DNA from: Candidatus Saccharimonadota bacterium | Lineage (GTDB): Bacteria > Bacteroidota > Bacteroidia > B-17B0 > Aurantibacillaceae | Assembly: GCA_903970545.1 (NCBI GenBank) | Contig: CAJCJB010000368.1 | Span: 1-32,667, forward strand | Direction: 5' to 3' | DNA length: 32,667 nt | Shown here: piece after piece, positions 7,806 through 16,692 of the stretch | How positions within the stretch are numbered: the stretch's first letter is position 1 | Layout: every line of letters starts with the position of its first letter | Program-made: the position numbers and the translations under genes | The notes under the pieces: generated by a model | What the model was told of the DNA's origin: nothing | What the model saw: the letters and a program-made list of their open reading frames with translations, nothing else | Database searches by the model: none

Positions 7806-8046
7806 TTTGATGTTGCAGCGCAAAGTTATATCATTTCAGCGCAAAGTTTTGATGTTGCAGCGCAGAATTATACTGTTGCAGCGCATAGTTTGTTCATTGC
7901 AGCGCGGAGTTATACCATTTCAGCGCAAAGTTTTGACGTTGCAGCGCATAGTTATACCATTGCAGCACATAGTTTTGACATTGCAGCGCGGAATTATACC
8001 ATTGCAGCGCAAAGTTCTACCGTTTCTGCGCTAAATTGTAAGAAAG
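7806..8046. repeat. 21-bp minisatellite, 11 units with alternating A/B spacers
   Basis: The core CAGCGCA recurs at 7816, 7837, 7858, 7879, 7900, 7921, 7942, 7963, 7984, 8005 and, degraded to CTGCG, 8026. The period is exactly 21 with no indel. The segment between cores alternates between TTATACCATT-like (A) and TTTTGACGTT-like (B), giving a 42-bp super-repeat. Two plus-strand frames stay open through the array: one reads seven-residue units such as LQRKVLT (TTG 7807 or ATG 7810 to the stop ending at 8034), the other SFDVAAH/SYTIAAQ units. All three minus frames meet a stop. No convincing ribosome site is visible. It could be a peptide-coding repeat or a non-coding structured array; TTGC/GCAA in each unit forms a tiny hairpin. 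Confidence 0.9.
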
Positions 8047-8050
8047 CGGG

Positions 8051-8956
8051 TTACTTTTTTTTGCGGTGTTTACGAGGTTTGCCCGTAACGACTTCTTTAA
8101 AATGGATTTTATTAACCTCTTTGAACTGAGGGCTTGAAGCCCCGAAGGCAGATTTAACATAAGCTTTGACTTCTTTGGCAATATGTATCATGCCGGTTGT
8201 GGGATTGTATAGAACTGTGGTGCGGGTTGCCATTGATGTATGGAGTGCATTTTGTGCAGTTTTTACAGCATTGTTGGCAGTTGTATAAGACGCGGCAGTT
8301 GTGTTTAAGGCTGCGACTTTAAGGTTAGCCTCGTTGGGATTGTAGGCGGGATAAAGGGAAACGTAGTTTACTAAATCCTGAAAGTGGGCTACAAGATTAT
8401 CATAACTTAGTTGGGCTGTGGAGATGGAATGAGGGACAACTGTGGTAGTTGTGGGTGCTGTTTTTTCGGGAGAAGGAGTTGGGGTGGTTGTTGCGGTAGG
8501 AGTGGGAGTTGGCGTAGTACCGCCGCCAGTGGGGGTTGTAGTTGGTGTTGTTGTGGATGCAGCTATTTTTTTAGTGGCGCGACTGCCTTGAATTTTACGA
8601 TTGATTGTTTTTGCATTTAGCATTGTTTCGGTATTTGCGCCTGATGCTAATAATGCAGCCATTATTTGTGTGGCTAATGATTTTAGGGGAGTAAATAATA
8701 CTTCGCGTGTATTAATAGTATGAGAAAGTGTGTTGTTTTTTAGTGTGATATCTGTTAAGGCGTTGGTGGCATTGGTATAGATGGTTTGCAATGCTGTGAT
8801 GGTGATTGCGGAATTTGAGGGATTATAGGCTGTACCGAAGCCTTGGCAGTCTATTATTAAGGTTTCGAAGTTGGCGAGGTTTTTTGCATGACCTGTTTCG
8901 GTAGTTGATACTTTTTTTGTTGCGGCGCCTGATGCTGATTTTTTCTTTTTTGTCAT
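8051..8956 (-). CDS. Uncharacterised two-repeat protein with Thr/Pro linker
   Basis: 301 residues, Lys-rich at both ends, no signal peptide or membrane segment. Residues ~30-122 and ~192-286 look like two copies of one helical domain: YNPSNSA (44-50) matches YNPNEAN (205-211), each followed by an Ala/Thr-rich helix and then a second helical block ending TINRKIQG or EVNKIHFK. A Thr/Pro-rich linker (133-174) joins them. I recognise this layout from hypothetical Bacteroidota proteins without a known function. A good promoter lies upstream at 8976-9006, so it is probably expressed alone within the block that separates thiH from thiF. The linker resembles the Thr/Pro segment at the left edge of the window. 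Confidence 0.75.
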   Translation of the reverse strand: MTKKKKSASGAATKKVSTTETGHAKNLANFETLIIDCQGFGTAYNPSNSAITITALQTIYTNATNALTDITLKNNTLSHTINTREVLFTPLKSLATQIMAALLASGANTETMLNAKTINRKIQGSRATKKIAASTTTPTTTPTGGGTTPTPTPTATTTPTPSPEKTAPTTTTVVPHSISTAQLSYDNLVAHFQDLVNYVSLYPAYNPNEANLKVAALNTTAASYTTANNAVKTAQNALHTSMATRTTVLYNPTTGMIHIAKEVKAYVKSAFGASSPQFKEVNKIHFKEVVTGKPRKHRKKK

Positions 8957-8975
8957 GAGTTCTTGTTTGTTATAG

Positions 8976-9006
8976 TAAAGCTATAAATAAATAGCCTATC
9001 AACAAA
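8976..9006 (-). promoter_or_regulatory. Promoter of the Thr/Pro-linker protein
   Basis: Minus-strand TTTG (9006-9003), 19-base spacer, TAGCTTTA (8983-8976, one mismatch to TAnnTTTG), 20 bases before the ATG. Confidence 0.5.
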
Positions 9007-9111
9007 GGCTTGCAGCGTATTTAGTTACTAACTGCGGTTAATATTTAGGGCTTGGAATTGTGGATTTTTCGTTTAGATTATAGGGACGGGAGGTTTTTGT
9101 ATATTTGGGAG

Positions 9112-10008
9112 ATGAAAAGAAAGGAATTAACAAAAGAGCACGATATAGTTATTAATGCAATTCAAAAAGCATTGAAACATGTGCCAAAAGATATTGAATT
9201 ACAAAAAGAAATATTTTACAAAGACCCCGAATACAAAAAATATAAAGGAGTAAGATATGACAAAGGATATACTAAGTGTAAGAATGATGTATTGAAAAGA
9301 TTTAGCAATGCTTGTTGTGTTTGCTTATCTACAGAGAAGGTTGTGTGGCATCATTTATATAGTTATAAATATTATCCTGATTTAAGAACAGACTTTAATA
9401 ATGGAGTTTGTGTGTGTGAAGTTTGTCATAGTAATTTTAATGCTTTATATGGAAACGTAAATACTTTAGAACAGTTTATTGAGTTTAGAAATACGGATAA
9501 AAATAAAGATGGAAAGAGACTTACTTTTCCAGAAGCTATTGAGTCTAGGAAGGGTAGTTACTTTGGAATAAAAGCTCAAAATACTCATAATATCAAAAAT
9601 GATTCAACGGTAAAGCACAAACAAACTCCGAAAGAAAAAGAAAATCAAAAAAAGATAATAGATAGTTTTGAAAGTTTAAAAAGTAATATTATCAAAGAAG
9701 AGGAAGAACTAAAAAAGAAATATGGTTACGATAAAGGCATCAAAATAAATTTTAGAGGCAAAGAAACTACCTCTTTGAGTGCTATTTCAAAGTTATCTAA
9801 AGAGTGTACTAGAATAAACACATTAATTAGTTGCAATAAAATAAGAGACAAGAAACTTATGGCTTCTAAATTTCATATGTCAGAGATAGATTTCTTAAAA
9901 AAACTTCAAGACCCCGCACAATATCTTAATTTTACTGATTCAGAAATAACACATCTAAACGATATTAAAGTGAATGACTATCCAATAGATAAATATTTTA
10001 ATGAATAG
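9112..10008 (+). CDS. HNH-endonuclease-like protein
   Basis: 298 residues from the ATG at 9112; an upstream in-frame TTG at 9052 would add an unlikely N-terminus. A compact zinc/HNH core spans residues ~68-110: CxxC at 68/71, WHH at 79-81, FNNG at 95-98, CxxCH at 102-106. This is the four-Cys ribbon framing His-Asn-His catalytic residues. The C-terminal ~130 residues are Lys/Ile-rich with helical character and an RGKETTSLSAISKLSK segment that might be a DNA-recognition motif; this is a guess. TATATTTG at 9100-9107 could be a -7 box giving a near-leaderless mRNA. It is oriented against the thi operon that it interrupts. It could be a homing-type or phage-defence nuclease. Confidence 0.7.
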   Translation: MKRKELTKEHDIVINAIQKALKHVPKDIELQKEIFYKDPEYKKYKGVRYDKGYTKCKNDVLKRFSNACCVCLSTEKVVWHHLYSYKYYPDLRTDFNNGVCVCEVCHSNFNALYGNVNTLEQFIEFRNTDKNKDGKRLTFPEAIESRKGSYFGIKAQNTHNIKNDSTVKHKQTPKEKENQKKIIDSFESLKSNIIKEEEELKKKYGYDKGIKINFRGKETTSLSAISKLSKECTRINTLISCNKIRDKKLMASKFHMSEIDFLKKLQDPAQYLNFTDSEITHLNDIKVNDYPIDKYFNE

Positions 10009-10016
10009 GTTGTTTT

Positions 10017-10102
10017 GCGTTAGGGATTGTAGTGGAAAGCCCACAGCCGTAATCGGCGAGGACTTGCAACGTAAAGCCCGACGGCGTAATCGCCGGAACG
10101 CC
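10017..10102 (+). repeat. Dispersed intergenic hairpin repeat, copy 1 (longest)
   Basis: Begins GCGTTAGGGATTG and ends GGAACGCC. It contains two small hairpins with the same TAAT loop (GCCG/CGGC, then CGGCG/CGCCG preceded by AAAGCCCGA). Related copies lie at 19739-19770 (plus) and 23153-23221 (minus), all intergenic. It resembles REP-type palindromic elements; no transposase is visible. Confidence 0.75.
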
Positions 10103-10114
10103 ACCCATCCCCAA

Positions 10115-10133
10115 CCCTTCCCATAAGGAAGGG
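10115..10133. terminator. CCCTTCC/GGAAGGG palindrome downstream of thiH
   Basis: Stem CCCTTCC, loop CATAA, GGAAGGG, just past the thiH stop codon and between convergent genes. Without a strong T run, it may be a weak terminator or a relative of the palindrome at 2725-2752. Confidence 0.45.
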
Positions 10134-10135
10134 AG

Positions 10136-11260
10136 TTAAAAACTTCTATCCCAATCTTTCCAAACGGGTTCGTAGCCTTGTTGTTTAATTAGGGTAGTAA
10201 TTTGTTGGGGGCTGCGCTCATCGGATATCTCGAACTGCTCTAAGGATTGAGGTTCTACAACATAACCACCGGGGTTGGTTTTAGAGCCTGCACTCATACT
10301 GGTAATGCCCAGTTTAATAACGTGGTTGCGGAAGTTTTCATCCTCGCGGGTAGAAATAGATAACTCAACCTCGGGATTAAAAATGCGATATGCACAAATT
10401 AGTTGCACGAGTTGTTTATCGCTCATAAAAGAGGTGAAAGATTTCATGGACGAATTATTTTGCGTGCCAACTTCTATGGGTCTTAAACGGGGAAAGGAAA
10501 TGGAGTACTTGGTTTTCCAATAGGTTTTTTCGAGATAATGTAAATGCAGGGCGGTAAAAAAGCAATCGGTGCGCCAATCTTCCAGTCCAATTAAAACCCC
10601 TAATCCTATTTTGTGTACTTGGGCTTTGCCTAGTCTGTCGGGGGTTTCCAGTCTGTAATCGAAGTTAGATTTTTTGCCTTTTGGGTGATGTGTTTTGTAA
10701 TTATTGCGATGATAGGTTTCCTGATAAACCAACACCGTGTTTAAACCTTCGGCTAGTAAGGTTTCATAATCGGGTTGGTCAAGCGGTTGCACCTCGATAG
10801 AGATATGAGAAAAATACGGACGAATTAATTGAATGGCATGTTGCAAATAATTTACGCCAACGGTTTGATTTGCTTCGCCTGTAACCAACAACACATGGTC
10901 GTAGCCCATTTGTTTGATGGCTTTTACTTCCTGCAGTATCTCATCATCGGAAAGTGTTTTGCGTTTTATTTTATTATCTAAACTAAATGCGCAATAGGTG
11001 CAAATATTCTGACACTCGTTGCTTAAATAAAGCGGCACATACATTTGTATGGTTTTGCCAAAGCGTTTTTGTGTGAGCACATTGCTTAGCTGAGCTATCT
11101 GCTCTAAATAGGACATGGCAGCCGGAGAAATTAATGCCTTGAAATCTTCTAAGGTGCGTTTATCTTTTTGCAAAGCCTGCAATACATCGGCATTTGTTTT
11201 AGCAAGAATGCTTTGCTTTACTTCGTCCCAATTGTATGTGTTGAATAGGTCTTTAAACAT
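10136..11260 (-). CDS. thiH: 2-iminoacetate synthase (radical SAM)
   Basis: 374 residues. ThiH cleaves tyrosine to dehydroglycine (2-iminoacetate) and p-cresol, supplying the C-N unit of the thiazole. The radical-SAM cluster motif is C83-QNI-C87-TY-C90 (CxxxCxxC), with the following SLDNKIKRKTLS segment typical of ThiH, and SAGSKTNPGGY near the C-terminus. Use of ThiH rather than glycine oxidase ThiO fits oxygen-independent thiazole synthesis. It is the last thi gene before the accessory block and follows thiG, from which it is separated by the GxxExxY cassette. Its start region lies inside one copy of a 34-base direct repeat. Confidence 0.95.
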   Translation of the reverse strand: MFKDLFNTYNWDEVKQSILAKTNADVLQALQKDKRTLEDFKALISPAAMSYLEQIAQLSNVLTQKRFGKTIQMYVPLYLSNECQNICTYCAFSLDNKIKRKTLSDDEILQEVKAIKQMGYDHVLLVTGEANQTVGVNYLQHAIQLIRPYFSHISIEVQPLDQPDYETLLAEGLNTVLVYQETYHRNNYKTHHPKGKKSNFDYRLETPDRLGKAQVHKIGLGVLIGLEDWRTDCFFTALHLHYLEKTYWKTKYSISFPRLRPIEVGTQNNSSMKSFTSFMSDKQLVQLICAYRIFNPEVELSISTREDENFRNHVIKLGITSMSAGSKTNPGGYVVEPQSLEQFEISDERSPQQITTLIKQQGYEPVWKDWDRSF

Positions 11261-11355
11261 TTTTAATTTCTTTCTCGCAGATAGCGCGGATTTTCACAGA
11301 TTTTTATTTTGTATGATTAATCATTTTTAGTTTCTTTCTCGCAGATAACGCAGAT
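11258..11355. repeat. 34-base direct repeat flanking the thiH leader
   Basis: Copies at 11258-11291 and 11322-11355 differ at three positions. Each starts with the complement of an ATG (CATTTTTA...) and ends with a CTCGCAGAT-containing element. The first copy includes the thiH start; the second provides a decoy start on the minus strand that would encode only MINHTK. Confidence 0.75.
11338..11355 (+). repeat. CGCAGAT element, left end of GxxExxY cassette
   Basis: CTCGCAGATAACGCAGAT touches the stop codon of the GxxExxY gene. It is the inverted partner of the element at 11731-11758 and the 3' part of the 34-base direct repeat. Confidence 0.7.
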
Positions 11356-11732
11356 TAGAGATTATTAGCTATTCTTATTATGGATGATGAAATGTTATCT
11401 GTATTAAAATTAACAAGCAGCCCAAGTTTTTTATTTGTAAGTTTAAGGTAAGTAAGCAATTGTTTGTGATGAACGGGAGCTAAGGCTTCAACAGATTTAA
11501 TTTCTATAATTACTTTTTCATTAACTAATATATCAAGTCTAAAACCTAAGTCTAATTTAATTTCATCATACGTTACGGGGATAGGTGCTTGCGTTTTAAT
11601 TTCCAGACCATCTTTACTTAATTCATAAGAAAGAGCAGCCTCATAAACCGATTCTAATAATCCGGGACCTAATGTATTATATACATTAAAAATAGCTCCC
11701 CTTATTTTATATGAAATATCGTTTTCGTTCAT
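11355..11732 (-). CDS. GxxExxY protein (PD-(D/E)xK-like fold)
   Basis: 125 residues. The naming motif G24-LL-E27-SV-Y30 is intact. A nuclease-like signature follows: D67 in FRLDILV, then E77-I-K79 (IIEIK), matching the D...ExK pattern of the PDDEXK_3 family. Members are common in Bacteroidota, often in several copies, and have no established function. It interrupts the thi operon between thiG (32-base gap) and thiH (94-base gap), in the same orientation, whereas neighbouring thi genes are 0-4 bases apart. Inverted CGCAGAT-type elements overlap both its start and stop codons, so it looks like an inserted cassette. Confidence 0.9.
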   Translation of the reverse strand: MNENDISYKIRGAIFNVYNTLGPGLLESVYEAALSYELSKDGLEIKTQAPIPVTYDEIKLDLGFRLDILVNEKVIIEIKSVEALAPVHHKQLLTYLKLTNKKLGLLVNFNTDNISSSIIRIANNL

Positions 11733-11758
11733 CTGCGTTTATTTGCGAAATCTGCGAG
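11731..11758 (-). repeat. CGCAGAT element, right end of GxxExxY cassette
   Basis: On the minus strand it starts CTCGCAGAT and ends AACGCAGAT, the same two blocks as the left element but with ten extra bases between. The last bases overlap the GxxExxY start codon. Confidence 0.7.
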
Positions 11759-11764
11759 ACACTT

Positions 11765-12535
11765 TTACTCTTCTAAAAATGCCGTTAACGGACTACTTGC
11801 TTCTGCAAAGTTTTTTGGTTTGGCTAGCTTAGCTTCGAAGGCTATTCGCCCCGCTTCCACAGCCATTTTAAATGCTTTGGCCATTTGTACCGGATTTTGA
11901 GAAACAGCAATGGCGGTATTTACTAAAACTGCATCGGCTCCCATTTCCATTGCTTCTGCTGCATGAGAGGGCGCGCCAATACCGGCATCAACCACTACAG
12001 GTACTTTACTTTGCTCGATAATTATTTCTAAAAACTCGCGGGTACGTAAACCTTTATTGCTGCCGATAACAGAACCAAGTGGCATTACGGCAGCTACTCC
12101 TACTTCTTCTAATCGTTTGCATAACACGGGGTCGGCATGTATATATGGCAAAACAACAAAACCAAGTTTTACTAATTCTTCGGCTGCTTTTAATGTTTCA
12201 ATGGCATCAGGTAATAAATATTTTGGGTCGGGATGTATTTCTAATTTCAACCAGTTTGTTTCTAAGGCCTCTCTTGCCATTTGTGCAGCAAATACAGCTT
12301 CTTTAGCATTGCGAACACCGGATGTGTTAGGGAATAAATTAAATTGAGGATGAGAGAGATGGGTTAAAATATCATCATCGGTATTTTTTACATCTACTCT
12401 TTTTAAAGCAACCGTAACCAATTCAGAACCTGAAACCAGCAAAGCTTCTTCCATAAGAACAGAAGAACTGAACTTACCTGTTCCTGTAAATAAACGAGAG
12501 GAGAATGTTTTATTTGCTATAATTAATGGCTTCAT
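11765..12535 (-). CDS. thiG: Thiazole synthase
   Basis: 256 residues, standard length. ThiG condenses 1-deoxy-D-xylulose 5-phosphate, dehydroglycine and ThiS-thiocarboxylate into the thiazole phosphate. The Schiff-base lysine is K97 in [10 protein letters not shown]; the phosphate site is visible as [20 protein letters not shown], preceded by [14 protein letters not shown]. Its start lies four bases after the thiE stop, showing operon membership. The GxxExxY cassette follows. Confidence 0.97.
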   Translation of the reverse strand: MKPLIIANKTFSSRLFTGTGKFSSSVLMEEALLVSGSELVTVALKRVDVKNTDDDILTHLSHPQFNLFPNTSGVRNAKEAVFAAQMAREALETNWLKLEIHPDPKYLLPDAIETLKAAEELVKLGFVVLPYIHADPVLCKRLEEVGVAAVMPLGSVIGSNKGLRTREFLEIIIEQSKVPVVVDAGIGAPSHAAEAMEMGADAVLVNTAIAVSQNPVQMAKAFKMAVEAGRIAFEAKLAKPKNFAEASSPLTAFLEE

Positions 12536-12539
12536 TTAA

Positions 12540-13178
12540 TCAGGCTTTAATCGTGTTGTGTTCTAACTGTGATAAAAACTCTTTTACAGTTTCTCTTTTA
12601 TCTTTTGAAAAGGTAATAGCACTTGCCATGGCAATTCCGTAAACACTACTATTCAATAATGCTGAAACATCATTTGAGGTAATTCCTCCGATAGCAATGA
12701 TAGGAATAGCCATATTATTAGCCCTGCATTTATTTATTATTTGTGTATAGCCTTCAATGCCCAATACAGGACTTAACTTTTCTTTAGTTGAGGTAAAACG
12801 AAAAGGACCTAAACCTATATAATCAACATTTGCTGCATGCATTTTAATATCTTCAAACGTGTTGGCAGTACCTCCAATAATAAAATTACTTCCTAATAAT
12901 TTTCTTGCTTCAGCGGTGCTTATATCTTCTTTTCCTAAATGCACACCATCAGCGTGTATTTCTTTTGCTAATTCAACACTATCATTTATAATAAGTTTTG
13001 CATGGTATTTTCTGCAAACAGCTAATGTATCTAAAGCAATAGTTTTCCATTCAGCATACGGTTTATTTTTAACACGCAACTGAACCCAATCTACTCCGGC
13101 TATGCAGGCTTCCTCAGCCAGTTCTGCATGAGTTTTACCTTCTACTTCTTGTGTTATATAATGTAATTTAGAAATCAT
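12540..13178 (-). CDS. thiE: Thiamine-phosphate synthase
   Basis: 212 residues. Couples HMP-diphosphate with thiazole phosphate to give thiamine phosphate. Motifs: WVQLRVKN at 31-38, LIINDSVEL at 62-70 (N65-D66, diphosphate/Mg ligands), DGVHLGKEDI at 77-86, GLGPFRFTSTKEKLSP at 122-137 and AIGGI at 162-166. Its start overlaps the thiD stop as ATGA. This is the canonical copy; the two ThiE-like proteins at 5501-6720 lack the ND pair. Confidence 0.96.
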   Translation of the reverse strand: MISKLHYITQEVEGKTHAELAEEACIAGVDWVQLRVKNKPYAEWKTIALDTLAVCRKYHAKLIINDSVELAKEIHADGVHLGKEDISTAEARKLLGSNFIIGGTANTFEDIKMHAANVDYIGLGPFRFTSTKEKLSPVLGIEGYTQIINKCRANNMAIPIIAIGGITSNDVSALLNSSVYGIAMASAITFSKDKRETVKEFLSQLEHNTIKA

Positions 13179-13930
13179 AATTTATGAAAACCTAATAAGG
13201 TTTTGTTACTATTTAAAACCTTCTCGGTATATTGTTTTGCTTTTAAACAAGCACGATGCAAATTCTCTCCCTTGGCGAGATTAGCTGTAATAGCAGAAGA
13301 CAATACACAACCTGAACCATGTTTAGGAAATACATCTTTAATCTTAGGGCGAAAGGAGAATTGTTTGCCTTCTTTTAGATACAAGGTATCATATCCAACT
13401 TTCTTTTCAGCATGACCACCTTTTAAAAACACATTACAGAATTGAGAAAGATGTTTAGCGTTTTCCATTGCTTCTGCGTGTTTTCCTAATTGCATTGCTT
13501 CAAGTATATTGGGAGTAATTAAATAAAGTTCTTTGCAAATCTTTTCCAATAGAGTTTTATTTACTTCTTTATGAAATTCAAAACCTGCGCTCGCTTTTAG
13601 GATAGAGTCCCATATTATTTTTAAGTTTGGGGATTTAGACTTAAGATGTGATATTATTATATCTAATGCATCTAAATTTTCAATCAATCCAATCTTTATG
13701 TATTCAAACTCAAAGCGCTTTTTTAATATATCAATTTGTTCAATTATTTTATCTGCCGCAATCCAATCAACACTTTTAAACTCTTCATCATTCTGAAATG
13801 TATTCGCTGATATAACTCCCAGTCCATATACTTTGCTGCTCTCAAATGTTTTTATGTCAGCCAGCACACCTGCCCCGCCACTCGGGTCAAAGCCGGCAAT
13901 ACTTAATACATATTTTCTTACAGGGCTCAT
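13175..13930 (-). CDS. thiD: Hydroxymethylpyrimidine/phosphomethylpyrimidine kinase
   Basis: 251 residues, ribokinase fold. Phosphorylates HMP and HMP-P to HMP-diphosphate for ThiE. N-terminal AGFDPSGGAGVLADIKTF (12-29) and C-terminal KHGSGCVLSSAITANLAKG, containing the GSGC anion hole, are diagnostic. The start overlaps the upstream stop (TAATG), and the stop overlaps the thiE start by four bases, so the three genes are probably translationally coupled. Confidence 0.95.
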   Translation of the reverse strand: MSPVRKYVLSIAGFDPSGGAGVLADIKTFESSKVYGLGVISANTFQNDEEFKSVDWIAADKIIEQIDILKKRFEFEYIKIGLIENLDALDIIISHLKSKSPNLKIIWDSILKASAGFEFHKEVNKTLLEKICKELYLITPNILEAMQLGKHAEAMENAKHLSQFCNVFLKGGHAEKKVGYDTLYLKEGKQFSFRPKIKDVFPKHGSGCVLSSAITANLAKGENLHRACLKAKQYTEKVLNSNKTLLGFHKL

Positions 13931-14382
13931 TAATTAAATTGTGCTACTCTTAATTTATGCAATCTTCTTAATTCTTCCGTATCTAATGATTGTAACCATT
14001 TATCTGCTTCTTCTACTTCATTAAAAAGTTTGGTTGGTACAAGAGGCTTGTTCATTCTTAAATAAAAATTGCCCAATATTCTTTGTGGCATAGAAAAAAG
14101 CACAAAAGAATCTGCTAATGTATACAAGGTGCCTTTGCCCCTCGAAATATATTTCATAACCTCCATATCAATAGTAGAAAACTTACCCGGTATGCGAAGC
14201 ATTTTATGTACAACCCCTTTTGTCATTTTTACAGTAACGTCAATGAGTTCTTCCGTTTCTTTCATAGTATAATTAAAGTTATCTCCATAAAAGAATTGAG
14301 TGATGCCATCATCTCGCAACTCAACTTTTGTATGAGATAATTCTACTCTATCTATTACTTTATATGAAACCGTTTTTTCCAT
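13930..14382 (-). CDS. Uncharacterised protein within the thiamine operon (STAS/DUF7793-like)
   Basis: 150 residues, no signal peptide or membrane segment. I see an N-terminal beta-rich half (VELSHTKVELRDDGITQFFY) and a C-terminal half with RILGNFYLRMNKPLVPTKLF then an EEADKWLQSL helix. This pattern resembles the Bacteroidota STAS/SpoIIAA-like small proteins (DUF7793-type), though the assignment is from memory of the pattern only. It sits three bases after thiC and overlaps thiD by one base, so it is a true operon member under the TPP riboswitch. No known thiamine enzyme matches it. It may be a regulatory or accessory factor. Confidence 0.75.
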   Translation of the reverse strand: MEKTVSYKVIDRVELSHTKVELRDDGITQFFYGDNFNYTMKETEELIDVTVKMTKGVVHKMLRIPGKFSTIDMEVMKYISRGKGTLYTLADSFVLFSMPQRILGNFYLRMNKPLVPTKLFNEVEEADKWLQSLDTEELRRLHKLRVAQFN

Positions 14383-14385
14383 ACA

Positions 14386-16245
<1,860 letters not shown>

Positions 16246-16269
16246 TTATTGAATTATATTGTTTTGATT

Positions 16270-16473
16270 TTACCCGCCTTGAGTAGCACGAATAATTGTT
16301 ATCTTATCATTATCGTTTAGTGTCTTCTGTTGCCATTCTGTTTTAGGAATCACGCTGTTATTTACTGCCACTGCAATACCCCGTTGCTCGTGTAAATGCT
16401 GTTGTTCCAATACTTGATGCAGCGTAGAAACCACAGTTAGGTTAATGGGGTTATTGTTTATAAAAACAGTCAT
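16270..16473 (-). CDS. thiS: Sulfur carrier protein ThiS
   Basis: 67 residues, ubiquitin-like. It ends with the required Gly-Gly (ATQGG), the group that ThiF adenylates and converts to a thiocarboxylate, which donates sulfur to ThiG. The internal GIAVAVNNSVIPKTEW segment is typical. It is the first gene after the TPP riboswitch, about 70 bases downstream, with thiC 24 bases later. Confidence 0.95.
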   Translation of the reverse strand: MTVFINNNPINLTVVSTLHQVLEQQHLHEQRGIAVAVNNSVIPKTEWQQKTLNDNDKITIIRATQGG

Positions 16474-16540
16474 GCCTTCTTTAATTATTATATACGAAAA
16501 TTTAGAGGGGCGAGAGAAACACCGAAAGCATTTCTTTCAC

Positions 16541-16614
16541 TTTTCCCTTCGCAGGCATTACCCTGTTCAGGTTCAAAGGGTTTTTCTCAGACTGCAATGC
16601 AGACACCCCTAAAG
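16541..16614 (-). promoter_or_regulatory. TPP riboswitch (THI element)
   Basis: The minus strand carries the conserved THI-box pieces in order: GGGGTGTCTG, CTGAGA, ACCCTTTGAACCTGA and CAGGGTAATGCCTGCGAAGG. These form the thiamine-pyrophosphate aptamer upstream of thiS. The following ~65 bases show a GAAAG/CTTTC mini-stem but no clear terminator, so control may act at the ribosome-binding region of thiS. Confidence 0.97.
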
Positions 16615-16624
16615 TTTTCTACTA

Positions 16625-16632
16625 CAAATATA
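16625..16632 (-). promoter_or_regulatory. -7 box of the thi operon
   Basis: TATATTTG on the minus strand, about 11 bases before the TPP aptamer, matches TAnnTTTG. No clear -33 TTTG is seen at the right distance. Confidence 0.5.
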
Positions 16633-16692
16633 AAAAGAAATTGGTTAGGTAGTTTTATTTGTTTTGAATGTTCCCAAAAAGAGTGTTAAAAC

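Noticed and set aside
7807-8034. Protein-coding gene reading LQRxVxx heptapeptides
   Set aside because: Kept only as a repeat: two frames are open because the unit happens to lack stops in them, and no ribosome site or known family supports either frame.
7806-8046. CRISPR array
   Set aside because: Units are contiguous and near-identical with no unique spacers of typical length, and no cas genes lie nearby.
10017-10102. tRNA gene
   Set aside because: The hairpins do not form an acceptor/anticodon/T-arm set, and related sequence occurs truncated at two other intergenic sites.
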